Assembly (NCBI GenBank): GCA_002293845.1
Contig: DBEA01000001.1
Span: forward strand, 10,734-39,399
Direction of reading: 5' to 3'
Source of the DNA: Patescibacteria group bacterium UBA918
GTDB taxonomy: Bacteria; Patescibacteriota; Minisyncoccia; Phycocordibacterales; UBA918
Length of the DNA stretch: 28,666 nucleotides
Made by a program: the position numbers and the translations under genes. The stretch's first letter is position 1. Every line of letters begins with the position of its first letter. Below are positions 21,469 to 27,327 of the stretch, in pieces. The notes under the pieces were generated by a model. That model saw only the letters and a program-made list of their open reading frames with translations, was not told the origin of the DNA and ran no database searches.

Positions 21469-21933
21469 TCATTTTTGTGCTTGATTGTGAAATGAGCTAA
21501 AGCCCAGATGGTGGGTGGCGTGGCAGTTTGGACATAAAAGTTCCAAGTTATTTAATTTATCACTACCGCCCCGATAACGTTCTTTCTTGTGATGAATTTG
21601 AAGTATGGCGTAATTGGATTCCTGGCAACGTTCACATATACCTCCGCGAACAGAAGCAACCTTTTCTTTCAGTAGCCTACCTTGATAGGCTTTGTCAAAT
21701 TTTCCCTCTCTTGTGTATAAAATCCCCGCGCGAGCCTTATTGGCGCAGGCTCGGGAGCACGTCTTTTTAAAACCGAAGTATTCTCTATTACAGATTTTAC
21801 AAGTTTTGGTGTTTCGTTGCGCTAAGCCAGTACACTTTCTGGAGCAGTACACTGCTCCAGAATTGATATGTACAGGCCTTCTATAGATGGGTGTAGCACA
21901 GACCTTACACTGACAATTTGGGATTCTTCTCAT
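21469..21933 (-). CDS. HNH endonuclease-domain protein with zinc-ribbon N-terminus
   Basis: A 154-residue protein. The N-terminal half has cysteine pairs (CQCKVC, YCSRKC, CKIC, CSRAC) typical of zinc ribbons. The C-terminal part is an HNH domain: GICERCQESN, ILQIHHKKERYRGG, LNNLELLCPNCHATHH, with the metal-binding Cys/His set and the central histidines intact. HNH proteins nick or cut DNA; many belong to mobile elements or phages, others are solitary. It lies beside tRNA-Ser and near the tRNA-linked repeats, so a link with mobility is possible but not shown. The start at 21933 (MRRIPNCQC) is preferred over GTG at 21951, which overlaps the -10 box. Confidence 0.8.
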   Translation of the reverse strand: MRRIPNCQCKVCATPIYRRPVHINSGAVYCSRKCTGLAQRNTKTCKICNREYFGFKKTCSRACANKARAGILYTREGKFDKAYQGRLLKEKVASVRGGICERCQESNYAILQIHHKKERYRGGSDKLNNLELLCPNCHATHHLGFSSFHNQAQK

Positions 21934-21949
21934 ATTGAGGCGATAGACC

Positions 21950-21955
21950 ACTATA
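21950..21955 (-). promoter_or_regulatory. -10 box of the HNH gene
   Basis: TATAGT on the minus strand, ending 16 bases before the ATG at 21933; a leader of about 9 bases is predicted. It is back to back with the ruvX promoter. Confidence 0.45.
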
Positions 21956-21971
21956 CCACATATCTACGGCA

Positions 21972-21980
21972 TGTTATGCT
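21972..21980 (+). promoter_or_regulatory. Extended -10 of ruvX (leaderless)
   Basis: TGTTATGCT gives TG-N-TATGCT; the ATG follows after 6 bases. Confidence 0.65.
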
Positions 21981-21986
21981 ACAAAC

Positions 21987-22373
21987 ATGCGACTGATGGG
22001 TATAGATTATGGGACTAAGAGAGTGGGGACCGCGCTTTCGGACGAAAGCGGGAGGATGGCGTTTCCACATTTGGTCTTGGACAACGACGCCAAACTAGTC
22101 GATAAGTTGGAAGAGATCGTCAACGAACGTAAGGTGGGGGAGATCGTCATCGGTCACTCGTTAGGACGTGACGGCAAAGTTAACCCGGTCCATGCCGCGG
22201 TCGAAGAACTGATCGGTGACTTGACTCTGCGTGTCGGTTTGCCTATCCATCTCGAACCGGAGCAGTATTCGACCCAGGAGGCTTTGCGGGGGCAGGGTAG
22301 AACGGCGCAAACGGACGCGTCGGCCGCGGCCATCATATTAAACAGCTACATCACCAAACACAAAAGATCATGA
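21987..22373 (+). CDS. ruvX: Putative pre-16S rRNA nuclease / Holliday junction resolvase RuvX (YqgF)
   Basis: A 128-residue RNase-H-fold protein of the YqgF/RuvX family, linked to 16S rRNA 5'-end maturation. MGIDYGTKRVGTALSD holds the first catalytic Asp. EIVIGHSLGRDGK, HLEPEQYSTQEA (second acidic site) and TDASAAAIILNSYI (third Asp) complete the usual set. The length is normal. The stop overlaps the next start (ATGA), showing an operon with the tRNA-binding-domain gene. The start is fixed by the -10 box. Confidence 0.92.
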   Translation: MRLMGIDYGTKRVGTALSDESGRMAFPHLVLDNDAKLVDKLEEIVNERKVGEIVIGHSLGRDGKVNPVHAAVEELIGDLTLRVGLPIHLEPEQYSTQEALRGQGRTAQTDASAAAIILNSYITKHKRS

Positions 22374-22714
22374 TAAGTTACGATGACTTTGCCAAGCTGG
22401 AGATAAAGATAGGCACGATATTGTCGGTCGATGTAGTCGAGGATGCCGATAAGTTGCTGAGGCTATTAGTGGATGTGGGTGAGCGGGACGATGAGGGGAA
22501 CGTCGTCCCTAGACAAATAATCTCCGGTATCCGCACTTATTTCGAGGACCCGCAGCTGTTGGTGGGGAGACAATGTCCGTTTTTGACCAACTTAGAACCG
22601 CGCACGATTCGTGGCTTCGAAAGTCAGGGCATGATACTGGCCGCCAGCAACGATGACAGTTTTGCATTACTTCATCCGCATGTAGCGTTGGCACCTGGTT
22701 CGAAAGTGAAGTGA
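22370..22714 (+). CDS. tRNA-binding-domain protein (EMAPII/Trbp111-like)
   Basis: A 114-residue single OB-fold domain. FAKLEIKIGTILSVDVVEDADKLLRLLVDVG is the characteristic start of the tRNA-binding domain found at the C-terminus of methionyl-tRNA synthetase and in free form as Trbp111. QIISGIRTYFEDPQLLVGRQCPFLTNLEPRTIRGFESQGMILAAS continues the match. It probably binds tRNA or supports an aminoacyl-tRNA synthetase in trans; a CsaA-like chaperone role is a less likely alternative. Overlaps ruvX by four bases. Confidence 0.88.
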   Translation: MISYDDFAKLEIKIGTILSVDVVEDADKLLRLLVDVGERDDEGNVVPRQIISGIRTYFEDPQLLVGRQCPFLTNLEPRTIRGFESQGMILAASNDDSFALLHPHVALAPGSKVK

Positions 22715-22746
22715 ACTTTTCATATTCGTAAACGAGCGGCGTGGAG

Positions 22747-22752
22747 TATAAT
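22747..22752 (+). promoter_or_regulatory. -10 box of the pilus operon (leaderless)
   Basis: A perfect TATAAT ends 6 bases before the ATG at 22759. It lies inside the ORF that would start at GTG 22741, so that earlier start is rejected. Confidence 0.65.
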
Positions 22753-22758
22753 CAAAAC

Positions 22759-23853
22759 ATGTACTCTCTGTCGCTCATTAATCGTTGGTTACCACCGCCG
22801 CGAATACTCAGGCCAGCTTATCTCGGTGTGGATATTTCCGAATCGTCCATAAAGTACGTAGGTTTTGGTCGGGCTCGGTCCGGCCTGTCGCGTCTCCAGC
22901 TGGAACAATGGGGAGAGATTGAGATCGGGCCGGACGTGGTCGAACGAGGTGAGGTCAAGGATATAAAGGCGCTGGCCCGGTCTTTAGCCGATGTAAAAAA
23001 ACGGACAGGTGTCGGTCATGTGAGGTTGTCCTTGCCGGAAGAGAGGGTCTATCTTTTCGAGACGGAGATCGGAGGAGATACCGACTCGTCCGCCATAAGG
23101 GAATTACTGGAATTTCGTCTGGAAGAAAACGTACCCCTCTCTCCAAGGGACGCCTATTTCGATTATCGTCTTCGACCGAGTGAAGGGGGCGGATCGTTGA
23201 CTGCTTCCGTAGCGGCCTGTCCTAAGATCGTGGCCGACGCATACTACGAGACTTGTCGCGCGGCGGGTTTGATGCCGCTGTCTTTCGAGGTGGAGTCACA
23301 GGCTATAGCCAGGGCGGTCTTGCCGGCGGGAGATTCTGGTACGAAACTGTTGGTAGATTTCGGCAAGACGCGTACTGGGATAGGGATAGTGCATCAGGGT
23401 GCGCTTTCATATACCTCCACGATAGACATCGGTGGTAATGAGTTGTCCGCCTCTATGAAACGTCAGTTGGGCGAAAGGGAAGAGTCGGAGCTCACTAGGA
23501 TAAAAAATGATCAAGGTTTGGTGCGGACCACGGGTTCGACTTCGGCGAGCGAGGCTCTCCTGCCGGTAGTCTCCGTCATCAAGGATGAGATCCTGACCCA
23601 CCTTCAGTATTGGAACAATAAGCACGCCGCCGCCAGGCCTATAACCGAGGTGGTTCTATGCGGGGGCACCGCCAATTTACGCGGCTTGCCCGAATACTTT
23701 CGGGAAACTCTAGGCATCGCCACTTCCGTGGCGGATGTTTGGCAAAACGCTTTCGATGCCAAAATATTCACACCTCCCATCGATCGTCACCATTCGTTCG
23801 GTTATGCTACGGCGATCGGTTTAGCGCTCGCTTCATTCACCAAAACGCCATGA
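22759..23853 (+). CDS. pilM: Type IV pilus assembly protein PilM
   Basis: A 364-residue actin-like ATPase of the PilM family, which forms a cytoplasmic ring that binds PilN and links the inner-membrane pilus platform. Typical segments are YLGVDISESSIKYVGFG (phosphate 1), VRLSLPEERVYLFETEI, LLEFRLEENVPLSPRDAYFDYRL, LLVDFGKTRTGIGIV (phosphate 2), TSTIDIGGNELSASM and VVLCGGTANLRGLPEYF. The stop overlaps the pilN start (ATGA). First gene of a four-gene operon. Confidence 0.9.
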   Translation: MYSLSLINRWLPPPRILRPAYLGVDISESSIKYVGFGRARSGLSRLQLEQWGEIEIGPDVVERGEVKDIKALARSLADVKKRTGVGHVRLSLPEERVYLFETEIGGDTDSSAIRELLEFRLEENVPLSPRDAYFDYRLRPSEGGGSLTASVAACPKIVADAYYETCRAAGLMPLSFEVESQAIARAVLPAGDSGTKLLVDFGKTRTGIGIVHQGALSYTSTIDIGGNELSASMKRQLGEREESELTRIKNDQGLVRTTGSTSASEALLPVVSVIKDEILTHLQYWNNKHAAARPITEVVLCGGTANLRGLPEYFRETLGIATSVADVWQNAFDAKIFTPPIDRHHSFGYATAIGLALASFTKTP

Positions 23854-24368
23854 TAGATCTATTACCTACGCACGCGAAGAAAATGGCGTCCCGTGAAGTC
23901 CACGGACGTCTGTTAGCCGTATTTTTATTCGCGGTCGCTGGTATCTGCATGTCGGCGACACTACTATCATTACCTACGGGCATGTTGTTGGCGCGGTACG
24001 AAGCGACCCTTGAGGATTCGGCGGGGTTGGCGGACGCGGTCCACAAGAGAAGAGCCGATGTGGAGAGAGACATATCGGACATTAAGGGTCTGATAGATTT
24101 CTTGGACAAAACAACCGGGTCCGCAGGCCACTCGTCTTTAATATCATTACTTGACAGTACGGCCGGTATAGAAGTAACTCTCACACATTTTAATTTTGAC
24201 GGTAAAAAAAAGTTGATACTGAGCGGAGTAGCTTCCACTCGATCGTCATTATCCGCTTTTCGCGATCGAGTGAGCGAGCAGAAAGATTTTAAATCGGTAG
24301 AGTTGCCGCTGTCGAGTTTGGTGAAGGACACTGAGGTGCCGTTCACAATGACGCTCACTCTGAATTGA
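23850..24368 (+). CDS. pilN: Type IV pilus PilN-like protein
   Basis: A 172-residue protein starting MIDLLP, the usual opening by which PilN contacts PilM. One membrane helix (about 24-48, LLAVFLFAVAGICMSATLLSL) is followed by a coiled segment and a small ferredoxin-like domain (IEVTLTHFNFDGKKKLILSGVASTRSSLSAFRDRV). The start overlaps the end of pilM. PilN and PilO form the periplasmic or extracytoplasmic link of the pilus machine. Confidence 0.82.
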   Translation: MIDLLPTHAKKMASREVHGRLLAVFLFAVAGICMSATLLSLPTGMLLARYEATLEDSAGLADAVHKRRADVERDISDIKGLIDFLDKTTGSAGHSSLISLLDSTAGIEVTLTHFNFDGKKKLILSGVASTRSSLSAFRDRVSEQKDFKSVELPLSSLVKDTEVPFTMTLTLN

Positions 24369-24374
24369 TAAATT

Positions 24375-24890
24375 ATGAATCCAGCCGTGACCAAAATTCT
24401 CGCAACGTCGATCATGACACTCCTGATATCACTGGGAGTGTCCAGCTACGTCATATATAACCAGCTGATCGCAAGTGAGAGATTGGTCTCTTTTAGGGAG
24501 AATATCGATGCGTGGGACACTTTGAATCGCGCCAGTGTCACTTTGAAGTCCGATGAGATAGAAGGCGCCTCTGTCAGCGATACTCTGCGCGCTTTGGTTT
24601 TGGAAGACGAGGGCGATACTATAGCTTTCCTCTCGCACGTGGATGATCTTGGTCGTAGGTCCGGAGTCGAGGTTAGCGCCAGCGAACTCAAGTCGGTCAA
24701 GGCATCGGACAAAGGTTTCGATGAGATAGTCGCGGTCATAAGATTGCGTGGCGACTCGGTGCGGGTGGACGACATGATAGTTCTTTTAGAAAATTTACCG
24801 TACAGGTCGCGTATTGAAGAATTGACCCTTACTCGGATGAATGGTTTAGCGGAAGCGTCGGTCGAGATGCGAGTCGGTATAGTAGAATGA
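24375..24890 (+). CDS. Type IV pilus PilO-like protein
   Basis: A 171-residue protein with an N-terminal membrane helix (about 7-29) and a short extracytoplasmic domain (VEVSASELKSVKASDKGFDEIVAVIRLRG, then VDDMIVLLENLPYRSRIEELTLTR). The order after pilM and pilN and the layout fit PilO, though sequence identity is not recognisable by eye. It begins six bases after pilN. Confidence 0.7.
   Translation: MNPAVTKILATSIMTLLISLGVSSYVIYNQLIASERLVSFRENIDAWDTLNRASVTLKSDEIEGASVSDTLRALVLEDEGDTIAFLSHVDDLGRRSGVEVSASELKSVKASDKGFDEIVAVIRLRGDSVRVDDMIVLLENLPYRSRIEELTLTRMNGLAEASVEMRVGIVE
24883..24888 (+). promoter_or_regulatory. Possible internal -10 box before the 24895 gene
   Basis: TAGAAT ends six bases before the ATG at 24895, the spacing seen at other leaderless genes; it lies in the last codons of the PilO-like gene. 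Confidence 0.4.
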
Positions 24891-24894
24891 TCAC

Positions 24895-25263
24895 ATGTTC
24901 CTACCTAATGATCTTAGTGCGAGATTGAAGAGTTTGAGGCGTGCCCGTGTCGATGTTACTGCGTACGATGGTGTGTCGACTTTCTGGGCGGGTTTGATAT
25001 TTTTTACCATCGTTTGCGTGTCGTCGCTGATACTTTTGTCGATCCAACGATTCGCGTATTGGAGCGACATAGACCGCCATTTAGCTTCTGTCGAGGGTGA
25101 GCCGCCGTACGATGAAAAGAAGTTGGCCGCGATACTTGCCGAGTTCGCAAGTAAAAGGGACAAGAGCGAAGGGATATTGATGAGTATGTCAGCGCCGTCG
25201 AAGTATTCTCCTGTCGTCGACGAAGCGGCTACTTCTTCGGATCCCGTCGCGGGGGCGGAATAG
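24895..25263 (+). CDS. Single-pass membrane protein of the pilus operon
   Basis: A 122-residue protein: a basic N-terminus (LSARLKSLRRARVDVTA), one membrane helix (about 31-52, FWAGLIFFTIVCVSSLILLSI) and a mostly helical extracytoplasmic part ending in an acidic, probably disordered tail (EAATSSDPVAGAE). It follows the PilO-like gene by four bases. By position it could be a PilP-like or minor pilus-platform protein, but no family is recognised. Confidence 0.65.
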   Translation: MFLPNDLSARLKSLRRARVDVTAYDGVSTFWAGLIFFTIVCVSSLILLSIQRFAYWSDIDRHLASVEGEPPYDEKKLAAILAEFASKRDKSEGILMSMSAPSKYSPVVDEAATSSDPVAGAE

Positions 25264-25278
25264 GGGAAGTTGAGGGTA

Positions 25279-25336
25279 GGCTGGTAAAAACCGGCCTGCG
25301 AGGTTATTCTGTTCGGGTCGGTTTTCCCGACAGAAT
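25279..25336 (+). terminator. Two adjacent hairpins after the pilus operon
   Basis: GGCTGGT/ACCGGCC with loop AAAA (25279-25296), then ATTCTGTTCGGG/CCCGACAGAAT (25306-25336, one bulge). No T-tract follows the second. Probably transcription end of the pilus genes or part of the tRNA-upstream structures. Confidence 0.45.
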
Positions 25337-25338
25337 CA

Positions 25339-25419
25339 GCCCCTGTATGAGGAATTCATACAGGACCTTCGTTCGGAACACAAATACAAAAATAAACTTT
25401 TGCATTAGGTTCCTCACTC
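25339..25419 (+). ncRNA. 81-bp structured element directly before tRNA-Arg(TCT)
   Basis: It begins GCCCCTGTA, a near copy of the tRNA 5' end. Stem 1 is CCTGTATGA (25342-25350) with TCATACAGG (25356-25364); stem 2 is GGAAC (25375-25379) with GTTCC (25409-25413). Compared with the element at 20766, a C-G pair became T-A in stem 1 and a G-C pair became A-T in stem 2, so pairing is kept. The distance to the tRNA is 81 bases in both. Confidence 0.55.
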
Positions 25420-25491
25420 GCCCCCGTAGTTAAATGGATATAACTGCGGACTTCTAAGCCGTTATTCTAGGTTCGATTCCTAGCGGGGGCA
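25420..25491 (+). tRNA. tRNA-Arg(TCT)
   Basis: A 72-base cloverleaf: acceptor GCCCCCG with CGGGGGC, discriminator A, anticodon TCT (in ACTTCTAAG; reads AGA), T-arm CTAGGTTCGATTCCTAG. CCA is not encoded (CTA follows). The 3' half is part of a 26-bp inverted repeat with the sequence downstream. Confidence 0.88.
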
Positions 25492-25539
25492 CTAATGTAA
25501 AAGGCTCACAGAGGTGAGTCTTTTACATTAGTGCCCCCG
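25484..25539 (+). terminator. 26-bp inverted repeat joining the tRNA-Arg(TCT) 3' end and its terminator
   Basis: The arm 25484-25509 starts inside the tRNA acceptor (CGGGGGCACTAATG) and pairs with 25514-25539, with one G/T exception and loop AGAG. It contains a T4 stretch (CTTTTACATT) in the right arm. It can act as a terminator but could also compete with the acceptor stem. Confidence 0.75.
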
Positions 25540-25695
25540 AGCAAGACGCCTACGCGTCTTGCGTCGGGAATCGAAAGGCGGAGCGTTGCGAGGAATTTAT
25601 GACGAGCCGCGAGCCAGGGTCGTGAGCGACATGTTTTTAAGAAGCGAAGCGACTATAAAAACAGTCGACTCCTGACCGAACTTCCTAGCGGGCGC
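25492..25695 (+). repeat. tRNA-linked repeat element A at tRNA-Arg(TCT)
   Basis: It holds the inverted copy of the tRNA 3' end, a 9-bp hairpin GCAAGACGC/GCGTCTTGC (25541-25562), and a hairpin from CGACATGTTTTTA to TAAAAACAGTCG (25627-25667) that recalls element B. It ends in a second copy of the tRNA 3' end, TTCCTAGCGGGCGCA (25682-25696, 14 of 15 bases). No ORF. Confidence 0.6.
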
Positions 25696-26003
25696 ACCGA
25701 TACGAAAAAGACTGGCCTGCGCCAGTCTTTTTCGATAGGTGCCAGCCGGAGACATGTTTTTGTTTCATCTCCTGAAAACAAAAACAGTCGAGGCGGGGTC
25801 GAGAGTGCTTAATAGAATTGGAGCGTAGCAACAATTATATTTAGCAACTCGTGACCACAAATCAGTCTAGAGCGAAGCGAACGGTTATATTTACAAATAA
25901 ACGAACGAGCGTCGTAGCCACACTTGAGCGAAATGAAAGATTGGATATGACCGAGTGAGTGTAATTTGTATGCTTTGCATACGAGCGGTGGCCGATTCCT
26001 AGC
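25696..26003 (+). repeat. tRNA-linked repeat element B at tRNA-Arg(TCT)
   Basis: Bases 25696-25811 nearly repeat 20918-21032, including the terminator hairpin at 25703-25734. The block TAGCAACTCGTGACCACAAA (25842-25861) is shared. The right end ACGAGCGGTGGCCGATT is shared with 21109-21123 and runs into a third copy of the tRNA 3' end, CGATTCCTAGC (25993-26003). No ORF is present. Confidence 0.65.
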
Positions 26004-26016
26004 ATGGGAAAGGAAG

Positions 26017-26025
26017 TGTTAGAAT
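26017..26025 (+). promoter_or_regulatory. Extended -10 of the 26035 gene
   Basis: TGTTAGAAT (TG-N-TAGAAT), ending 9 bases before the ATG. Confidence 0.6.
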
Positions 26026-26034
26026 TCAAGGCAT

Positions 26035-26484
26035 ATGGGAATGGAAGGATTTAATTCGAAGGCGGTCAATGCCCGGTCAGAGACACCACCGGAGACCGAT
26101 GACCATGAGTTAGAGCAGTTTAAAGAAAAATTAGACAATGCGGAGGGTGTGGATTTCAGCCTTTTTCTGGGAGAGGGGTTCGATGCAGAATTTTTTGCCG
26201 ATAAACTAGCGCCGTTGCCGTCGAGCAATAAGAGTTTCGAGGCTTGGAATGATTTTTTGCGACAGGATGAAGGAGGTAAATTCAGCGATAGAAAAATCGA
26301 ACTCAGTTTACTCTATAAGATTGTCGATAAGCTGATTGGTGCCGGCGATGCCCCGATGCTGTTTCCGGTTTTTATCAAAGCCGTGCAAGATTTCGGTGAA
26401 GCCCGAGGTATTCCATCCGACCATGTCACTCCGGAAAGAATGGAGCGCTTTTATCATTACGTAGTCGGAGGCGTTCCAGCTTAG
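26035..26484 (+). CDS. Hypothetical soluble protein (149 residues)
   Basis: No membrane helix, signal or known motif. The N-terminal 40 residues are charged and probably disordered (ARSETPPETDDHELEQFKEKLD); the rest is predicted helical (LGEGFDAEFFADKLAPL, then KIELSLLYKIVDKLIGAG). Start ATG at 26035, or ATG at 26041; the -10 box favours 26035 with a leader of two or three bases. It ends before a strong shared terminator. Confidence 0.65.
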   Translation: MGMEGFNSKAVNARSETPPETDDHELEQFKEKLDNAEGVDFSLFLGEGFDAEFFADKLAPLPSSNKSFEAWNDFLRQDEGGKFSDRKIELSLLYKIVDKLIGAGDAPMLFPVFIKAVQDFGEARGIPSDHVTPERMERFYHYVVGGVPA

Positions 26485-26499
26485 GTATACGCAAAACAA

Positions 26500-26520
26500 A
26501 GGGCGGCCATGGGCCGCCCT
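26500..26520. terminator. Bidirectional terminator between convergent genes
   Basis: AGGGCGGCC and GGCCGCCCT form a 9-bp GC stem with a three-base loop. It serves the 26035 gene and the convergent gene ending at 26524. There is only a weak T-tract. Confidence 0.75.
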
Positions 26521-26523
26521 CGC

Positions 26524-26685
26524 TTAGTCGTCATTTTCGTACGGACTTTCGTCCGGATCGTCGCCATCGACCGGCTGGTCGTACTCGTCCAGTTTGGGTG
26601 CCGGTTTAGGCGAGAAGAGTTGTCCTCTTGAACATAAGAGTCTTCTTGGTTCGTCCTTTGTTTCTTTGGGCTTTTTCTTCCCCAT
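26524..26685 (-). CDS. Small charged hypothetical protein (53 residues)
   Basis: A lysine-rich start (MGKKKPKETKDEPRR) and a very acidic, Pro/Asp-rich end (VDGDDPDESPYENDD) suggest a disordered protein. No family is recognised. The ATG at 26685 is chosen because the purine-rich GGGGGTGGAAC lies just before it and the promoter predicts a start near 26704; the longer reading from 26730 would begin upstream of the mRNA. Confidence 0.55.
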   Translation of the reverse strand: MGKKKPKETKDEPRRLLCSRGQLFSPKPAPKLDEYDQPVDGDDPDESPYENDD

Positions 26686-26710
26686 GTTCCACCCCCGTTT
26701 CCTGCCGCGT

Positions 26711-26740
26711 AGCATACGCCGGCGAAACATGTTTCGTCAA
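26711..26740 (-). promoter_or_regulatory. Promoter of the 53-residue protein with palindromic spacer
   Basis: On the minus strand TTGACG (26740-26735) and TATGCT (26716-26711) are 18 bases apart. The spacer contains a perfect 14-bp palindrome, CGAAACATGTTTCG (26723-26736), a possible operator. Confidence 0.6.
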
Positions 26741-26742
26741 AC

Positions 26743-26764
26743 TGTGGGCGATGAGGGACTCGAA
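26743..26764 (-). repeat. Second copy of the tRNA-Val 3' end
   Basis: These 22 bases are identical to 26905-26926, the 3' end of tRNA-Val, 162 bases away and in the same direction. Between them lie the tRNA terminator and a long hairpin (GGGTTG with CAACCC and GATATTTTAC with GTAAAATATC, 26782-26832). Confidence 0.85.
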
Positions 26765-26865
26765 ACTTACAATTTCAGTACGGGTTGTCGATATTTTACT
26801 TCGGCTTCGCCTCGTAAAATATCAGGCAACCCTTTCTCATCCCTCCTCACCTCATAAAACATAAA

Positions 26866-26896
26866 GGCCGAAAGCTCCAAGTATTCGCTTTCAGCC
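26866..26896 (-). terminator. Terminator of tRNA-Val
   Basis: On the minus strand GGCTGAAAGC pairs with GCTTTCGGCC (one mismatch/wobble) around an 11-base loop, followed by TTTATGTTTTAT. It begins about 10 bases after the tRNA. Confidence 0.7.
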
Positions 26897-26906
26897 TCTT
26901 GTTTTG

Positions 26907-26979
26907 TGGGCGATGAGGGACTCGAACCCCCGACCTTGATGGTGTAAACATCCTGCTCTACCAACTGAGCTAATCGCCC
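26907..26979 (-). tRNA. tRNA-Val(TAC)
   Basis: A 73-base cloverleaf on the minus strand: acceptor GGGCGAT with ATCGCCC, discriminator A, D-arm TAGCTCAGTTGGTAGAGC, anticodon loop TTTACAC with TAC, T-arm GGGGGTTCGAGTCCCTC. CCA is not encoded. Its 3' end is repeated 162 bases downstream. Confidence 0.93.
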
Positions 26980-26997
26980 GAATGCCACGATAGCGCC

Positions 26998-27025
26998 ATA
27001 GTACCTGGTTTTTTATATTTTTCAA
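26998..27025 (-). promoter_or_regulatory. Promoter of tRNA-Val
   Basis: TTGAAA and TACTAT on the minus strand are separated by 16 bases; the -10 box ends 18 bases before the tRNA. Confidence 0.5.
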
Positions 27026-27032
27026 TATGCCC

Positions 27033-27038
27033 TATACT
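27033..27038 (+). promoter_or_regulatory. -10 box of the acylphosphatase gene (leaderless)
   Basis: TATACT ends 7 bases before the ATG at 27046. Confidence 0.55.
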
Positions 27039-27045
27039 GCTCTCG

Positions 27046-27327
27046 ATGGTAGAGATACACTGTGTGGTTTCTGGTAAAGTACAAGGTGTCGCTTATCGCA
27101 CTTATGTTCAGGATGCCGCCACCGAATTAGAGCTATGCGGTTACGTCAGAAATCTGGAAGACAAGACGGTCGAAGTGGTGGCGCAAGGCGACCCGGCCAC
27201 TCTCAAATCTTTCATAGAGTACTTGCATGAAGGCTCCTTGCTGGCCATGGTCGAGGGGGTGGCGGTCGAGTGGCGGTCAGCAGGGCGCGCTTACGATGAT
27301 TTTTCCATCAGACATGATCGAACCTAA
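27046..27327 (+). CDS. Acylphosphatase
   Basis: A 93-residue acylphosphatase, which hydrolyses carboxyl-phosphate bonds. CVVSGKVQGVAYRTYVQDAATELELCGYVRNLEDKTVEVVAQGD has the VQGVxYR signature with the phosphate-binding Arg (R18) and the GYVRNL segment with the catalytic Asn. The length is normal. It overlaps the pseudouridine synthase gene by 14 bases, so the two are translated from one mRNA. Confidence 0.93.
   Translation: MVEIHCVVSGKVQGVAYRTYVQDAATELELCGYVRNLEDKTVEVVAQGDPATLKSFIEYLHEGSLLAMVEGVAVEWRSAGRAYDDFSIRHDRT

Noticed and set aside
21469..21933. The HNH protein as the integrase of the tRNA-linked elements.
   Set aside because: It lies outside the repeated segments, is not a tyrosine or serine recombinase, and nothing links it to them beyond distance.
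22741..22758. An earlier GTG start for pilM.
   Set aside because: The TATAAT box lies inside this stretch, so the mRNA would begin after it.
23658..23849. An N-terminal extension of pilN inside pilM.
   Set aside because: PilN proteins begin MIDLLP, found at 23850, and the ATGA overlap with the pilM stop is typical of an operon.
26767..26988. A 73-codon minus-strand ORF.
   Set aside because: It runs through tRNA-Val and its terminator.
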